The notes below the pieces were generated by a model. The model worked only from the letters and a program-made list of their open reading frames with translations, ran no database searches and was not told where the DNA came from. This document shows positions 12,305 through 24,592 of a stretch of DNA of 64,000 nucleotides, in pieces. The translations under genes and the position numbers were made by a program. Source of the stretch: Otis tarda (Eukaryota > Chordata > Aves > Otidiformes > Otididae); the NCBI GenBank assembly GCA_026413225.1, contig CM048591.1, positions 73,930,052-73,994,051 on the forward strand. The letters are read 5' to 3'. Positions within the stretch are counted from its first letter, which is position 1. The number at the start of each line of letters is the position of its first letter.

Positions 12305-15142
12305 GCTGCCTGGAAAAGCCCTTCCAGATTTGAATACAAAAGTGATCAGAGTACCAATTGGTCCTTATTAGACGAATGTTTTCAGTAATACTTTTCAGAT
12401 ACATAAGATCATACATTAACTGATGCGAAGTGTTAAATAATAGTTCTTTCTCATGGTGGGTAGTTGATCCATGGGTAATAATTCATATTTAAAAGTAATG
12501 TGACATGTTTTTTATGTCCATAAAACAATTATGTTCTTCTTGTGTGTAAGGAGGATTTCAAGAGGTGATCCTGCATAATAATTGCTGTTTTTTCTGCACG
12601 TGCCTGTATGATACAATACTCGTTCTTTAGGGCTGTTGAAAGAATGTGAGTATATTCTGTAAAAAAACAAAAAGGTATGGGTCAGACTACTGTGAGGAAA
12701 AGTCAGGGTAGGGCAGCAAATGAGGCCATATGATACCACCAGCATTATACTAGTTCCTTGAAGATATTTTTCAATTGTAAAGCACACTGCCAGTTACAAA
12801 TTCCCCGCCAGCGTACAACAGTAGCAACTACGTGTGCAGTACATGTCAAACTTCCTGCTCTGCATCAGCCAAACCCATTTAATCAGGACTTTCCCAGTGA
12901 AATACAAAGAAAGAATCTAACTTATGCACTCAATAGTATTTTTTTCTAATCAGCCTGAAAGGAGAGAAAACAAGCACATGCTGTTAGACCTGAGCAGTTG
13001 GCATTTTTCCGCGTGTGCTTTGGTAATCAAAGAGCAATAAAAGATCATGTAATGGATGAGTACTACCAAGCTCTATGATTCCCTATTCAGAAGAATGTGT
13101 TCAAGCTATCTAGGAAGTTAATTACTTCAAAGCACAAGAACAGTTATAACTGACTCATTTAGCAGATTTTATTTTAGAGAATTTTTTTTTCCCCCATGAA
13201 TAGCAGCTCATCAATGGGCCTAAGACATCTAAAGTCCTATTAATATACATGCCAAGCCTAACAGAGTCAGCAGCCTACTGCTATGGCAATATATTATGAT
13301 CCTGTTTTGAGAGAGTGTATACTGGGATGAAAAATTATTGACCTCATTGCTAGAAGAAGCAGTTGACAAAGGAGAGGTGACTTTGTAGTGGGTTCTCTGT
13401 CTGCTTGACAATGAACCACCAGTTGCCAAACCATTTTATGTGTGCATCACCATATTTTTCCACTAGCCCAGCAGGAGTCAAACTACCGACAGAAAGAGGT
13501 GAAAGGGTCTTTATGCCACTTTCTCAAGTACTGTGTATCAGTAAGGAACACCCTTACTTTTGTGAAGTGAAAAAGGATTTTTCAAATGTCTTCATCCTTG
13601 ACCCACTTCTGCCTCCATGGGTATCAGCCTAATACAAAAAGAAGCTGATTTCATGGCAAAGAAGCTAAAGGAACAGGAGTAGGAACCTCCCCATTTCCTG
13701 AGGCAGACATAGTTAAAGTTTGGCCGTGCGTGGCCACCCGTGGTGCCTCCCTTCCATTCATTTTGTTTGCTATCACACTTCAGTGTGGACAGCAAATTCT
13801 TAATCTGCTTGACAAATGGGCATTGAATGCTTGGTTCTCAAATAGCTGTGAATGGTATTCATCAAAGACACCAGGGTTTATTTTAAGTTCAAGCATTTTA
13901 CATTGTTTGGAGTAGTGGAGGTGCTGGTTATATAGGGGGTTTTTTTTTCCAATTTTGCATGAATATATATTGCTTGAATGGGGGCTGCTTTATTCAGCCC
14001 ACAATGTCAAGTGCTGAAGCTAACACAACTACTTCCATGCTTAAAGATCAATGTGGATTTAATACTCATGCTGACTCAGTCATATAAAACAATCATCTGG
14101 ATAAGCAAGCAAAAAATACTTTGATTCCCATGCTTGTTACCAGTCTTATTTCAAAATCCTTGACAAGTGCCAAATATTTCAGAAAAAAAATCTAACAACA
14201 TCTAATCTGTATCTTGTAGGCGTTCATGATTTCAGAGATTTCATTAAAAAAAAAGGATTTTGCAGTGACTAGGCTTGAAGAAAAGTAATGTAAGGCATAT
14301 TTGTGCTGTTTAAGCTGCACAGGGGGTCAATGAATAAACGATTCAGCTTCTAATTTGAAGTAATAACATTTTCATCCACTGCTTGTGATATGAAATAAAA
14401 GGAACTCACAAATAGTGCTGATTGCTTTCAGTAATACAGCATTACAAAATTAATATTACTAACGGATGCTTAGCAATGTGATGGTTTGAGCTCAGTGCCA
14501 AAAGATTGGGAAGGTGAAATATTTGGGGATTTTTCTTTTGTTTTTTTTTTTTTTTTTGTGGAATAAAATTTAAGGCTACTCTGTCTTTGTTTTCTGCTTT
14601 GCACATGGCAGATTCTTTGGACCGAAGTACTACCAGTTTACATAAAACATTGAGATTTGAAGCAGATCCTGAATGATTTTGCTAATTTCTTCTTGTAGTA
14701 AGTTTTTCTTGAATGTTAGATATCTTCAGTTCAAAGGCAAAAGAGCGTGGTTCTTCTTTACAGCAGCTTTCCCTTCTACAAGCAGGTGATGGACTGTGTT
14801 CAAAAAGCTTCACGTAATATTGTTGCTCTTTGCACAAACAAGTCTAGTCTATTAATAAAAATGGCCCCTCTATCTCCATTAAATGTGCATAAGAACAGAT
14901 TATGTACTAAAGAAATAGCTTAAAGCCTCCTTGCCACAACTCTTTACCATGGCATTTGTACTGTATTTATGTGGACAGAAGCCTGCTTTAAGTTCTTTAC
15001 ACCACCTGTTTTCTTAACACATCATTTGATTCTTTGCATATGTGAATGGAGCTGCAGATGCTAACAGTCTACTTATGCTTCAGAAATGAATGGCAGTTTT
15101 TTGTTTGAATACGTGACAAATTATTTCTATTTATTGTGAAGG
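12305..15142. other. Intergenic, AT-rich
   Basis: No recognisable gene or transposon; a T17 run near 14540. Frames are short. Confidence 0.7.
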
Positions 15143-15651
15143 TGTCCTGGTTTCAGCAGGGATGGAGTTAATTTTCCTCTCTTCAGATTTCGTATTTGAA
15201 GAATGCTGATAAACACCCTGATGATACGGGAGAAAGACAGACAGAAGAACTGACCCAAACTGGCCAAAGAGAGTATTCCATGCCATAAACGTCACACTCA
15301 GTATATAAGTGGGGGCTGCCCGCAAGGGGGGCATCACTAACTGGCATTGTTCCTCCACCTTGCTGGCTCCCTTTTCGCTCCCTTGCTTGTTGCTCGGTTT
15401 CGTTTCCATGACCGCTGCTCAGGACGGGCTGTATCGGTCATTGGGACATCGGGTGGTAAGAAAACGTATGTTGTTCATTTTGGATATTTTAGTATCCTTA
15501 CATTTTGTTACTATTGTCATTTTCCTTTGCTATTCTAGAAAACTGTCTTGATCTCAACCCAGGAGTTTTCTTTTCTTCCCAATTCTCTCCCCTGCTGGGA
15601 AGGGGGAGGGGGAGCAAGACACTGTGTGGTGACCACAGCTAAACCACCACA
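15143..15651 (+). mobile_element. Solo LTR of an avian endogenous retrovirus (ERVL-type guess)
   Basis: Begins TGTCCTGGTTTCAGCAGGG and ends TAAACCACCACA, the termini of a common bird LTR. Inside are AACTGACCCAAACTGGCCAAA, a TATA box TATATAA at 15302-15308 and an AACTGTCTTGATCTCAACCC stretch in the R/U5 place. Flanks GAAGG (15138-15142) and GAGGG (15652-15656) may be a 5-bp target duplication with one change. No internal viral genes: the copy has recombined to a single LTR. Confidence 0.87.
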
Positions 15652-16262
15652 GAGGGTCTGGGTTTTGTATCTGTTTGATAAACTATCATGCTAGCATAAG
15701 GAATACAGTCACATTGGCATTACTAAGCAGTATTTAAGTCAACTGCAAAATTCATTTAAGGTCTACTAATACTGGATGGTTGTATGTTTTATTTTGCAAA
15801 ACCCCAAACATGTCCAACTTCCCTACAACTATCCACTAGCTAGATATGAGTGTTAGGCAACCACTTACCTTTAAAAATCTTAGATTTCGCCAATGGGTAA
15901 GTTGTGAGCTGATAAACTGCTTAGGTTAATATCATTCTATGTTATAACCAGCCATTTTGCCCCACAATTGCCTTCAAACTTGCCTGGAATTTCGTCATCT
16001 TCCATGTTTAACATGAGCCCTTCTCTAGAAGAGTTGCTCTAATATAGCAAAATAAAAATGATTGAGTTTATTGGTCATATAAGAGGGGCATTTGACACTT
16101 TTTTAACTACCTCTATAACAAACATCTTGACCAGAGAAAGCCTCATTTAAGGTCAAGCAACCTTATCCCTTGGACTTCTTTTTCCTTTTTAAAATCCTGA
16201 GAAGTGTTTTCCTGCGTCTTGGGTGAAAGAAAAATATACGAGTAAATTTATTTTTAAGGAAC

Positions 16263-16308
16263 ACTTTTCCTTAAAAGAGTTTTCCTTAAAAGGTTTTCCT
16301 TAAGAAGA
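16263..16308 (+). repeat. Short tandem repeat, about 15 bp x 3
   Basis: ACTTTTCCTTAAAAG, AGTTTTCCTTAAAAG and GTTTTCCTTAAGAAG follow each other. The motif TTCCTTAA also occurs reversed just before (TTTTTAAGGAA). Confidence 0.8.
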
Positions 16309-19300
16309 GTTTTTCTATTCATGCACAAAGTAACATGTTGTTATGCACATGTATGAATAATATTCTTAAGTTTTACAAAATTCTACCTGCAAATACTACT
16401 GCCAAACAGCAGCTACACATTCTGTTTAGCATGATACTGTGATATTGCAATACAGCTGACAACTGACTGGAGAGATAGACAGTGTATTTAAATGAGATGT
16501 CAACTCAATTTCTTCAGCCAGGAAGGTGTTGTGTAATAAAAAGAAGCTTTTCCCAGGCTGGAAGGGCCAGTCAAATGATGCCAGGTAAGTTTGCTGAAAG
16601 CTTGTCAGGCAGTGAGTTGTTTATTTAGACTCAGTATGACCACATATCAACAGTGTTAACACAAAACGGCGAAGTTACAGGAAATTGTTCCAGTGAACAA
16701 TCAATACTAAAAATGATGCCAGTACATATTTTCTTTGAGAAAGCTTGTTGCACATTCGGGTTTACCACCTTACTGGAACTAGAGCAAGGTGGCAAAATGA
16801 CATAAAATAGTTACAAGAAGACTTGTGTTTCTCTGAGTTTCTTGGGCTTTTACTGTCTTTTTTTTTTCTTTTTTTCCAGAAACCTCAAAATAAAGGTGGA
16901 AGAATTCATCAGGCAAATTGGGAAAACAGAATGAGATGGGCAAAACAGAAGCCAAGAAATAAAGAAGAATTAGAAGAATATAAGAACATATGATCTAAGC
17001 TTTACAATGAAAGAGAAGGAAAAAAGTACAGAAAGGAATAAAACATGCTATTAAAAAAAAAAGTAATGTGGTAAATTTGCACTCCTAGTACCCAAGGATA
17101 CAATTTTTTTCTCCAAGTGCCTCTTAGCTTGTGGTTTAAATCAATAAGAAATGCAATTTGCAGACTTTCTGTTTCCTTTCATGTTGTCCAGTCATTACAC
17201 CCTGCAGAGATGAAAAAGATTACCACAGCTGAGAAAGTACAAAGAGAATTTGGACTGGAAGCATGTCTCTAAAACCTAACTTGACCCAACAGGTCCATCC
17301 TTTTAAAGCAGTTATCCCTGTTCTTAATGATGAGCATGCATGTACCGCTGCTGACTTCAGCTTAATGTGTTTTAACTCAGTTGCACACTTATAGGTGAAT
17401 TTTTAAAATATATCTTGGTACCCAATTGCTTCTTTACCCAGAATGTAACTAACTAAAAAATAAAAGTAACCATCTGAATAGCAGAAACGCTGAAGCTTGG
17501 TTTCCAGTACATTTCAGAAGAATTTTCTGTTTGACAATGAAAGGATAGGTTTTTAACCTTTTCCTTTGGAAAAAGAGGTAGGTAAGAGGGGATTATTAAC
17601 TGGCTCTCCCTCTTCTGCTCAGCCACGTATCTTAAAGGAACCAGTATCTTTGAGATGTCTCTCCCTCTTGGATTGGATTAACATTGGACAGTAATGTCAA
17701 AAGTTAATTGGAGGGGGTGAGAAAAGAGGATGCAGACACACACCGAGGCAGAATGGTTGAAAATGTCCAATTCTTCCCAGGAAAACCCTCTAAAATAACT
17801 CTGTGAAGCTTAAGTGTTACTGAATTTTTTTCCAGCCTTATCTCCCTCCTTGCTCTTCTTTGTAGAGGAATGTAAAGGCCGAAAGCTATTGAATGTCTAT
17901 ATTTGCCTACAAGGATCACAAATTTATTTCTTTTCCCCCTGTGTGCACGATGAAAGATCCTTTTACAGAGAACCAGCATGCACTCTGTTTCCATAAGCCT
18001 TGTCATCTTCTGTTGAGGTCCAGGACACCAGAGCACATATAATGCAGAGCATTGACTCATGGCAAGAATACTCTGCTTGCTTTCTTTTCAGTTCTTTACT
18101 GGCTTAAAGAGATACCTAAATAGAAATATCCTCTAACAAGAATATCAGCTGAAAAATAGATAAGATAATCAGGCCAAAGTAACTAGATAGATTAGCTGTA
18201 TATTCTAGTTTGTTACTTGGGTTTTTTCCTTCCATAGCTGTCATTTTCTGCGTCTGATAGAAAAAGCTATTATCATGAAGCTAACTTCACTCAAAAGTAT
18301 ATGACATGGCTGTTAATAATACCAGAGATAAAGGAGCACTTACTGCTGGCTCTCAGACAGGTTTAAAGTTACTCTCTTCCCACTGAGGCAGTAGCTCTTA
18401 GCCAAGCTTTTGAAACCTGCCGTTTTTTTAAACCAGCACCTTTTTCACAACAACAGTAAGCAGCACATTCAGACCATCAGTATGTACACCCACACAGGAT
18501 AGCGCTGTGTCCTGCCTGCTCACACATCAATTTATGTTTATTTTGTTATTCTGCCAATCTGTCTTTGTTCTCCCAGTCACCCTTCCTTTCCGCAATTCAA
18601 ATGAGTCATGGCATCATGCAATCCGTTGTCGTGTAAGCACTTTTCCTACATGTTTGTTGAAAATTGTTTCCTTAGAGCCCCCCCAAAGGCAGTATCTTTA
18701 AGTACTTCCTAAAGAGGGCATTGAGAGTTACATCTTTAGATGTCTTTTAATTTACCAGCTGAAGTACCCCAGCTTCATAAAGCATTCTCCAGCAACACTT
18801 TTATCTTTTAGCTCCTACCTAAATCCATCAACTGTGGTACATCCTGTTTCAGGACTGCCGAGAGATGCTCTTCAACCATGTGATCTCTCAGACTGCTCTT
18901 AATTTTGCACAATTCCCAATCACAGGCCCACTGCAAACATCCCTACAGGGGCTCTCAGTGTGTCTATCCAGTGCATTGTTTCCTCTAGCCCTCTGCTTTT
19001 TCTTCACGGCAGGATTATCAACACATGAAGCTTCTTTATGGCTGCAGGGTTTTACATTGCTAACAGCTTTTGACAGTTTGCTAAAGCTTGTTAAACTCAA
19101 ATTATTTTGATAATGCATTATAGTAACAAGACAAATCAGTTACCCCAGCATAACCCTTACCCTTTCTTCATTCAAAGATTTATATTAATTGCTTAGAAAA
19201 AGAAGACGATCTTGTTAAATAAATCTATTCTTATTAAATCAGAAAACATGAAAAAAAAAGACATTTTTAGAAGCACAGTGGTGATTCCACAGGGCTCACA

Positions 19301-19689
19301 AACCTGTTAAACAGTTCATTCTACCCATGTGTATTTTCAGGCTCCTAAAACTATTTCCATTTCATTTCATTCAGGCTGATTAACTCTGGAGACAATTATG
19401 ATCTTCTGCTGCTTTCCTTCTGCTTTCCACAGCTGCAGAGAATTCTCTGAAGTAATTAAAATTTAGATCTGTTCTTACGCATTGTCCCGAGGAAAGCTGG
19501 GGAAGCTTTGGCAAAGACCTTTTCTTAAGCAGGGAAGGGTGCGGATGGTTGAGCTGTTAGGAGGTTGGAGGGACAATGAGTGCACAGCAGCATCAGGATG
19601 AATTCCTAATGTAAATAACCTCAAAACTAGGATCTGGACCACTACAACTTGTCACGGCTTGAGGAAGCTCACTGGCTGAAACTTAGTCT

Positions 19690-19890
19690 GGCTCAGGGGA
19701 AGAAGTGTGGGACTGGGAGTCAGGAGACTTGGATTTCTGTATTTTCATTGCTACAGCTGTTTCAGTTGCTTCTGTTTCTGTCTCCTGTCCTCTCTGCCTG
19801 TTTGGATCTGTGTAAACAGTGAGCTCTTTGAAGCAGAGACCATCTCAATACACACTGTGCAGCTGCAAAGCACTGCCTTCACAACTAATA
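19690..19890 (+). repeat. Old MIR/L2-like relic
   Basis: TGTGGGACTGGGAGTCAGGA followed by GACTTGGATTTCTG is the MIR 5'/core style. About 90 bases on, GTGAGCTCTTTGAAGCAGAG followed by ACCATCTC resembles the widespread amniote 'gagctctttggggcagggac' tail. Both parts are diverged. Confidence 0.6.
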
Positions 19891-22800
19891 GCATTTTCAC
19901 TTGTCTACACTAAAGATTTTTCCTCGCAAAGGTACATCCGTGGCTACAGCAAGGTGCAGTTTCAGGAGACATTCTGCATAGTAACACTCTTGCTAATCAC
20001 GTCCTACTTATTACAGCAGCTAAAAACAGCAGCAAAGGATGTTGATCCCATGAACTGGGATTTTTACTTTACAGCTTTACCTTATATCTTACTCAAAGGC
20101 AAGTAGTGGAAATTAGATAGACTTTTCTTCATAGACAAAATTTCAGCTCCTGAAAACTCCTTCTGTCACACGAACACCTGATGGAGATTCCCTGTCACAA
20201 TCAAGGAGCTGTTTTCCTTGTGCCTAGGTCTGGGTGAGACTCAGAGCCTGGGCAGTGATGCCTCAGGATGCACCTGTGTTCGCTTGAGACTTGGAGAACT
20301 CTCCTGGAAAAGGCTTTTTGGGAAACTCTTTCCCTTCTCTTTGCAGACGTGACCGTGGAAGAACTAGTCACTGTGATTGCACTGCCTTCCTGTTTGAGTT
20401 TGCCAAAAGACTCAACTTGTAGCAGGAACAACACAGAAGTTACCCCACAAGCTCTGGGGTGATGTCTCTCTTGACATCTGGGACACTTTCATCTCATTAC
20501 GAGGTGTGCAGTTCTCCCCATTAACTGATCACCTACGTAGACAACTGAGCACCAGCTGAGGTGTTCAGTATTTCAACATCCTGACCTCTTTCTTTATCAA
20601 GCCTTTAGCCTGTAATCTGTAAGTAATCTACCCACCTCGTTGGGGTGTTTTTAGAAGAAACATTTTTTAAATATTGCATGTTTCTCAACTACAATAAGAT
20701 GAACACCATACATATAATGGATACCAGCAGACAGAAATCTTTGTCCCTTTATTAAGCTGGAAAGCACTATGTCCTTGGACTTAGGGGTTTTATTTTACTC
20801 CTTTTACTATATTGTGTTAGTCATCCTATAATGAGACTAAAATATTCGGTATAAACTTTTAAATACCTCTTTAGCTTCACTCCAAATATTTTACAATAGC
20901 TGCTGAATTAAACTCTTTTTTAAGTTGTCACTTTCTTAGCTCAAGCCTCTTTTATTATCTTGGAAGAAGGCAATATAAAGAAGACACATAAAACTCCTCT
21001 TTTTCAGGTAATATGCATGGACTTCATTTTTAATTGTCGTTTAAAGCTGGATGATGAGCTAGAAGATGACGTATACATTAAGGCTTAAACAGTGTTGCCA
21101 CGCAGGCTACATCAGCAAAAAGCCACTCACAAAAGGAAAAGGAGCTATTCCGCTGCAGGAGTTGAAGTACATTGCTGGAGGACATGAGCTGTACCTGCAA
21201 TGGCCTTACGTGAAAGACTGACGTGGGTTTTATTTGGCACAGCATAGCTAGATATCGGCTAGAAGCACCAGCAAACCTCAGAACAAAGCGTTAAATGCCC
21301 ACGTACCTATTCACCTCCACAGAGGATCTGCTGGACCACAGGTCTAACCGTAGAAAAACAGGACTGCAAGCCCACTTAATGGGAGCAGGCAGAGGCACGA
21401 ACGAGGTGAAGATCTGGCTCCCGCTACGCACCATCCACAGCAAGGCTGTGTAGGATGTAATAACTGCCCAACTGAAGGATGTATTAGGCCAGCAGTGAGT
21501 ACTCGCACGCCCGCGGCCGGGAGGAAGCAGGGAGGCAGTCTGCGTCAGACATCTCTGAGTCACCATGCCTCCCAGGCCTGTCCCCGGGGGTGCAGTTTAC
21601 AATCACCGGGACCAAACTTTTAGTCATCAAAGTCATACAGAAGCCATGCCTGAGCAGAGCCAAGGAAGTCAAGATGCAAAGTGGAGTTACCGGTAAACAA
21701 AATCCAGCTGGGGTTTGAATAACTATACCTCAACATAAACCAACTGAAAATTTATGCCAGTCTTTTTCATTCTACCTGTGTTAATATTTGTGTGATAGAT
21801 GTAGAGCTAAACTGATGGGTATGTTAAAAAAAAGTAGAAGCATGCAGTTGATAAGCAAGTTCCAGCAGAGCCACATGGGAAGGTAGCTCATACTGTAGCT
21901 ACCTAGATTAACTTTTTTAACTTCTGTGCACACGTGATATGGATGCACTCACATACTTCATGCACAGAAATTAATTAACTGCTATGGAGGCAGGATTAGG
22001 GAGAAGCACACATCTCTAACTCTAGCAGATCAGCGCAGCTATTGATGGAAATAATGCTCATCTTCTGCAACCATTTTCTACATGATCTGGGGCTCCCTTT
22101 TCTCTATGGTATCATTGAAGACAACAGGGATTTTGAGGCTGTACACTACAATTGAGAAGAAAAGCACGACTGCTTAATTGCAGTATGGATTTTATTTTCT
22201 GAAGTAACTTATGTATGAGTAACATCAAATGCCAAGGTTCTGAACCTTACTATCTTATTTCGTAGTAGATTTTACATACCCCATCTCATACAGTGTGGAT
22301 TTCTCTGCATGGAAGCTTTCCAAAATACTCCATCTGTAAATTACTTGTAAGCTGAAAAATTATCCACTTTTCACCTGCAATTGGCAGAGTTGCTGTGTCT
22401 GTGGGCTGTGCAATCTTCACCTCATTAAGGTTATTTAGTGCTCAAGGAGCACAGCTTTGAAGCTAATGAGGTCGGCGTTCTTGACGGTTCCTCCTTGACA
22501 AAAAAAATCACGCTAGGGAAGAGATTCAGTGCTTCTGTGTTGCTAAAATGGTCCCCTGAAGATACTTCCATTAGCTGCAAATTAGGGAAAAGCCAACTGA
22601 TCATTTGGCAAATGGATGGACCAACGTGAAGTGTTACAGTCCCACAGCAGAGTCAGTGTAAAGACAGCCATCTTCACTTCAGCTGCCGGTAAGGGCTGCT
22701 TGAACTTCCTCGGTTAGCCTTTTGCTGGCATGCTTTTCAGAGTTCACAGACCTTTCTGCTCCACAAGAGAGCTGCAGAAACAATAACCTCTAGGTAATGG

Positions 22801-23440
22801 ATCATTGTAAACAGCTGGAAACTTCGGTTTTCAAATATTCCTGAACGTGATGCTTGGATGCTTCCATACAATAGCCTTTAAGCTTACTAAAGCTTAAAAA
22901 TTATTTGTCCTAACACCACAGACATTTTTTTTCTTTTAAGTCAGTTGAAAACTTAAATTATTACTTCGGGGACAGGGTGCAACAAATTGTTTCCAGTATA
23001 CAGGAGAAAACATAAAATCTACAGGGAATGTGCAAGAGACAGCTAGTTTCACAGCAAGAGAATGTGATAAATACAGGCTTCCTCTTCAAGTCCAGTCTTG
23101 GCTGATACAGAAGGGCACAGAGGATGCTCTTCTTTTAACATGTGTGCAGTACTCCATCACTATTTAAATAGATTTTGTGAATTTTTAGGACAGAAACAAC
23201 AAAGTCTACAAGCAGTACAGCATCATGGGAACTCTTGACACAGAGATCTGCATGAATGAATGCAGAAGGTAAACTTGACTTGACTGAGCCTTTATTTTCC
23301 CCTCTCTTCAATGTGAATGTTGTTTCTTTGAAGTAACGTTAGCAAAAGCAATTCAAAGCTCAGCTATGTGTACACAGCACTGTTAATTCTTTACAGCAAC
23401 TTTTGTTATAATAAAAAAATAATAAGACCTTTTACCTTGA

Positions 23441-23585
23441 TACAGCGCTTTTCATCTCGAAAGCATTTTCACAAATACACTCTAGCTAATCTGAGAACCC
23501 CTTTAACGTATTTAAGGTTGATTATCATCATGATTATGACTTTACAGAAGGGACAGAGTTTAAATTACTTAAACGCACAAAAGTA
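23441..23585 (+). repeat. Old MIR-like SINE relic
   Basis: CAGCGCTTTTCATCTCGAAAG, later ATTATCATCATGATTATGAC and TTTACAGAAGGGACAGAG follow the order of an amniote MIR family (cttttcatc..aaagcgctttacaaa...tatcatcatccccattttacagatgg). It forms part of the 115-codon frame at 23368-23715, which is therefore not a gene. Confidence 0.6.
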
Positions 23586-24566
23586 TTTGATGTCAGAAAA
23601 GGGATTAAAATTCAAAGGTGACTATGTCCTAATTATCTGTCCACAACATTATAACATCAGACCCTCTTCTCCGAACCTTGGTTTGCTCTGCGAAGAATTG
23701 TCTTCTTATACATAGACTGCTTTCTGTATTTAAACAAAAAAAAAAAAATTAATTGTGCAATTAAAAGTGCTTCTTACACGAACAAGAATGTTTCAGTTCA
23801 TTTGGCCAAGATTTCACAACTCTGTCAGGCATATGGCCAAAACTGTTTGACAGTTGTGGGGACCTTTAATTGCCAGATCTTCCCATCAGTACTTCCAAGA
23901 AGGACGGGGTTTTCAGCTCTTTAGTACACAGGGACTTTCACCATGATTCTCTCAAGGCATTAAAAATGGCATTTTATATTTAAGTTTGAAGGGCCTTAAT
24001 CTTGTGTATAAATTACTTACTTTCATCTAAAGGTTTGGAGTGGTGTAAAGTGTAAATGAGACTTAGTTCTTACACATTATTTTAACTTAAGCCAAGGAAA
24101 TACGGCCCATGAGACACATCCACCTGAAATACTGAAAAATAAAAGCAAAGAGACTCCAAGTCATTGTGCATTTATTTTACTTTTGAAAACGTAAAATGGA
24201 ACTCCACTAAATGACTCATTTTTATGCATAGAAATAGATTTACATCCCATAATTTAGAATATGAATTACAACATGCCTCCTCTGGGAAAAAAACAAAGCT
24301 ATCATTTTATTTCAGGGTTAACTGTGAACTGAAATTGCAACCTGCCTAGCAGTCCTGTAACTGGTGCCTTTTAAATAGTGTATGTTCATCCTGAACATCC
24401 ACATTCACGATGTCTTCCTGAATATCACAGTAGTGGTTTTGGTGGAGTGGTGTTGATTATCTGCTTCCAGTTTCAAATGGCTGCTATAGACAGCTGACTA
24501 CTCACAATGATAAATGCTGCATTAAGAATTTTTAGATTATAGTTTACTGATGAACAGTCACTGAAC

Positions 24567-24592
24567 TGGATTCCATCTCTGGATTCCATCTC
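24567..24592 (+). repeat. 13-bp tandem duplication
   Basis: TGGATTCCATCTC twice in tandem. Confidence 0.8.

Noticed and set aside
23368..23715. 115-codon frame upstream of MTAP
   Set aside because: Overlaps a MIR-like SINE relic.
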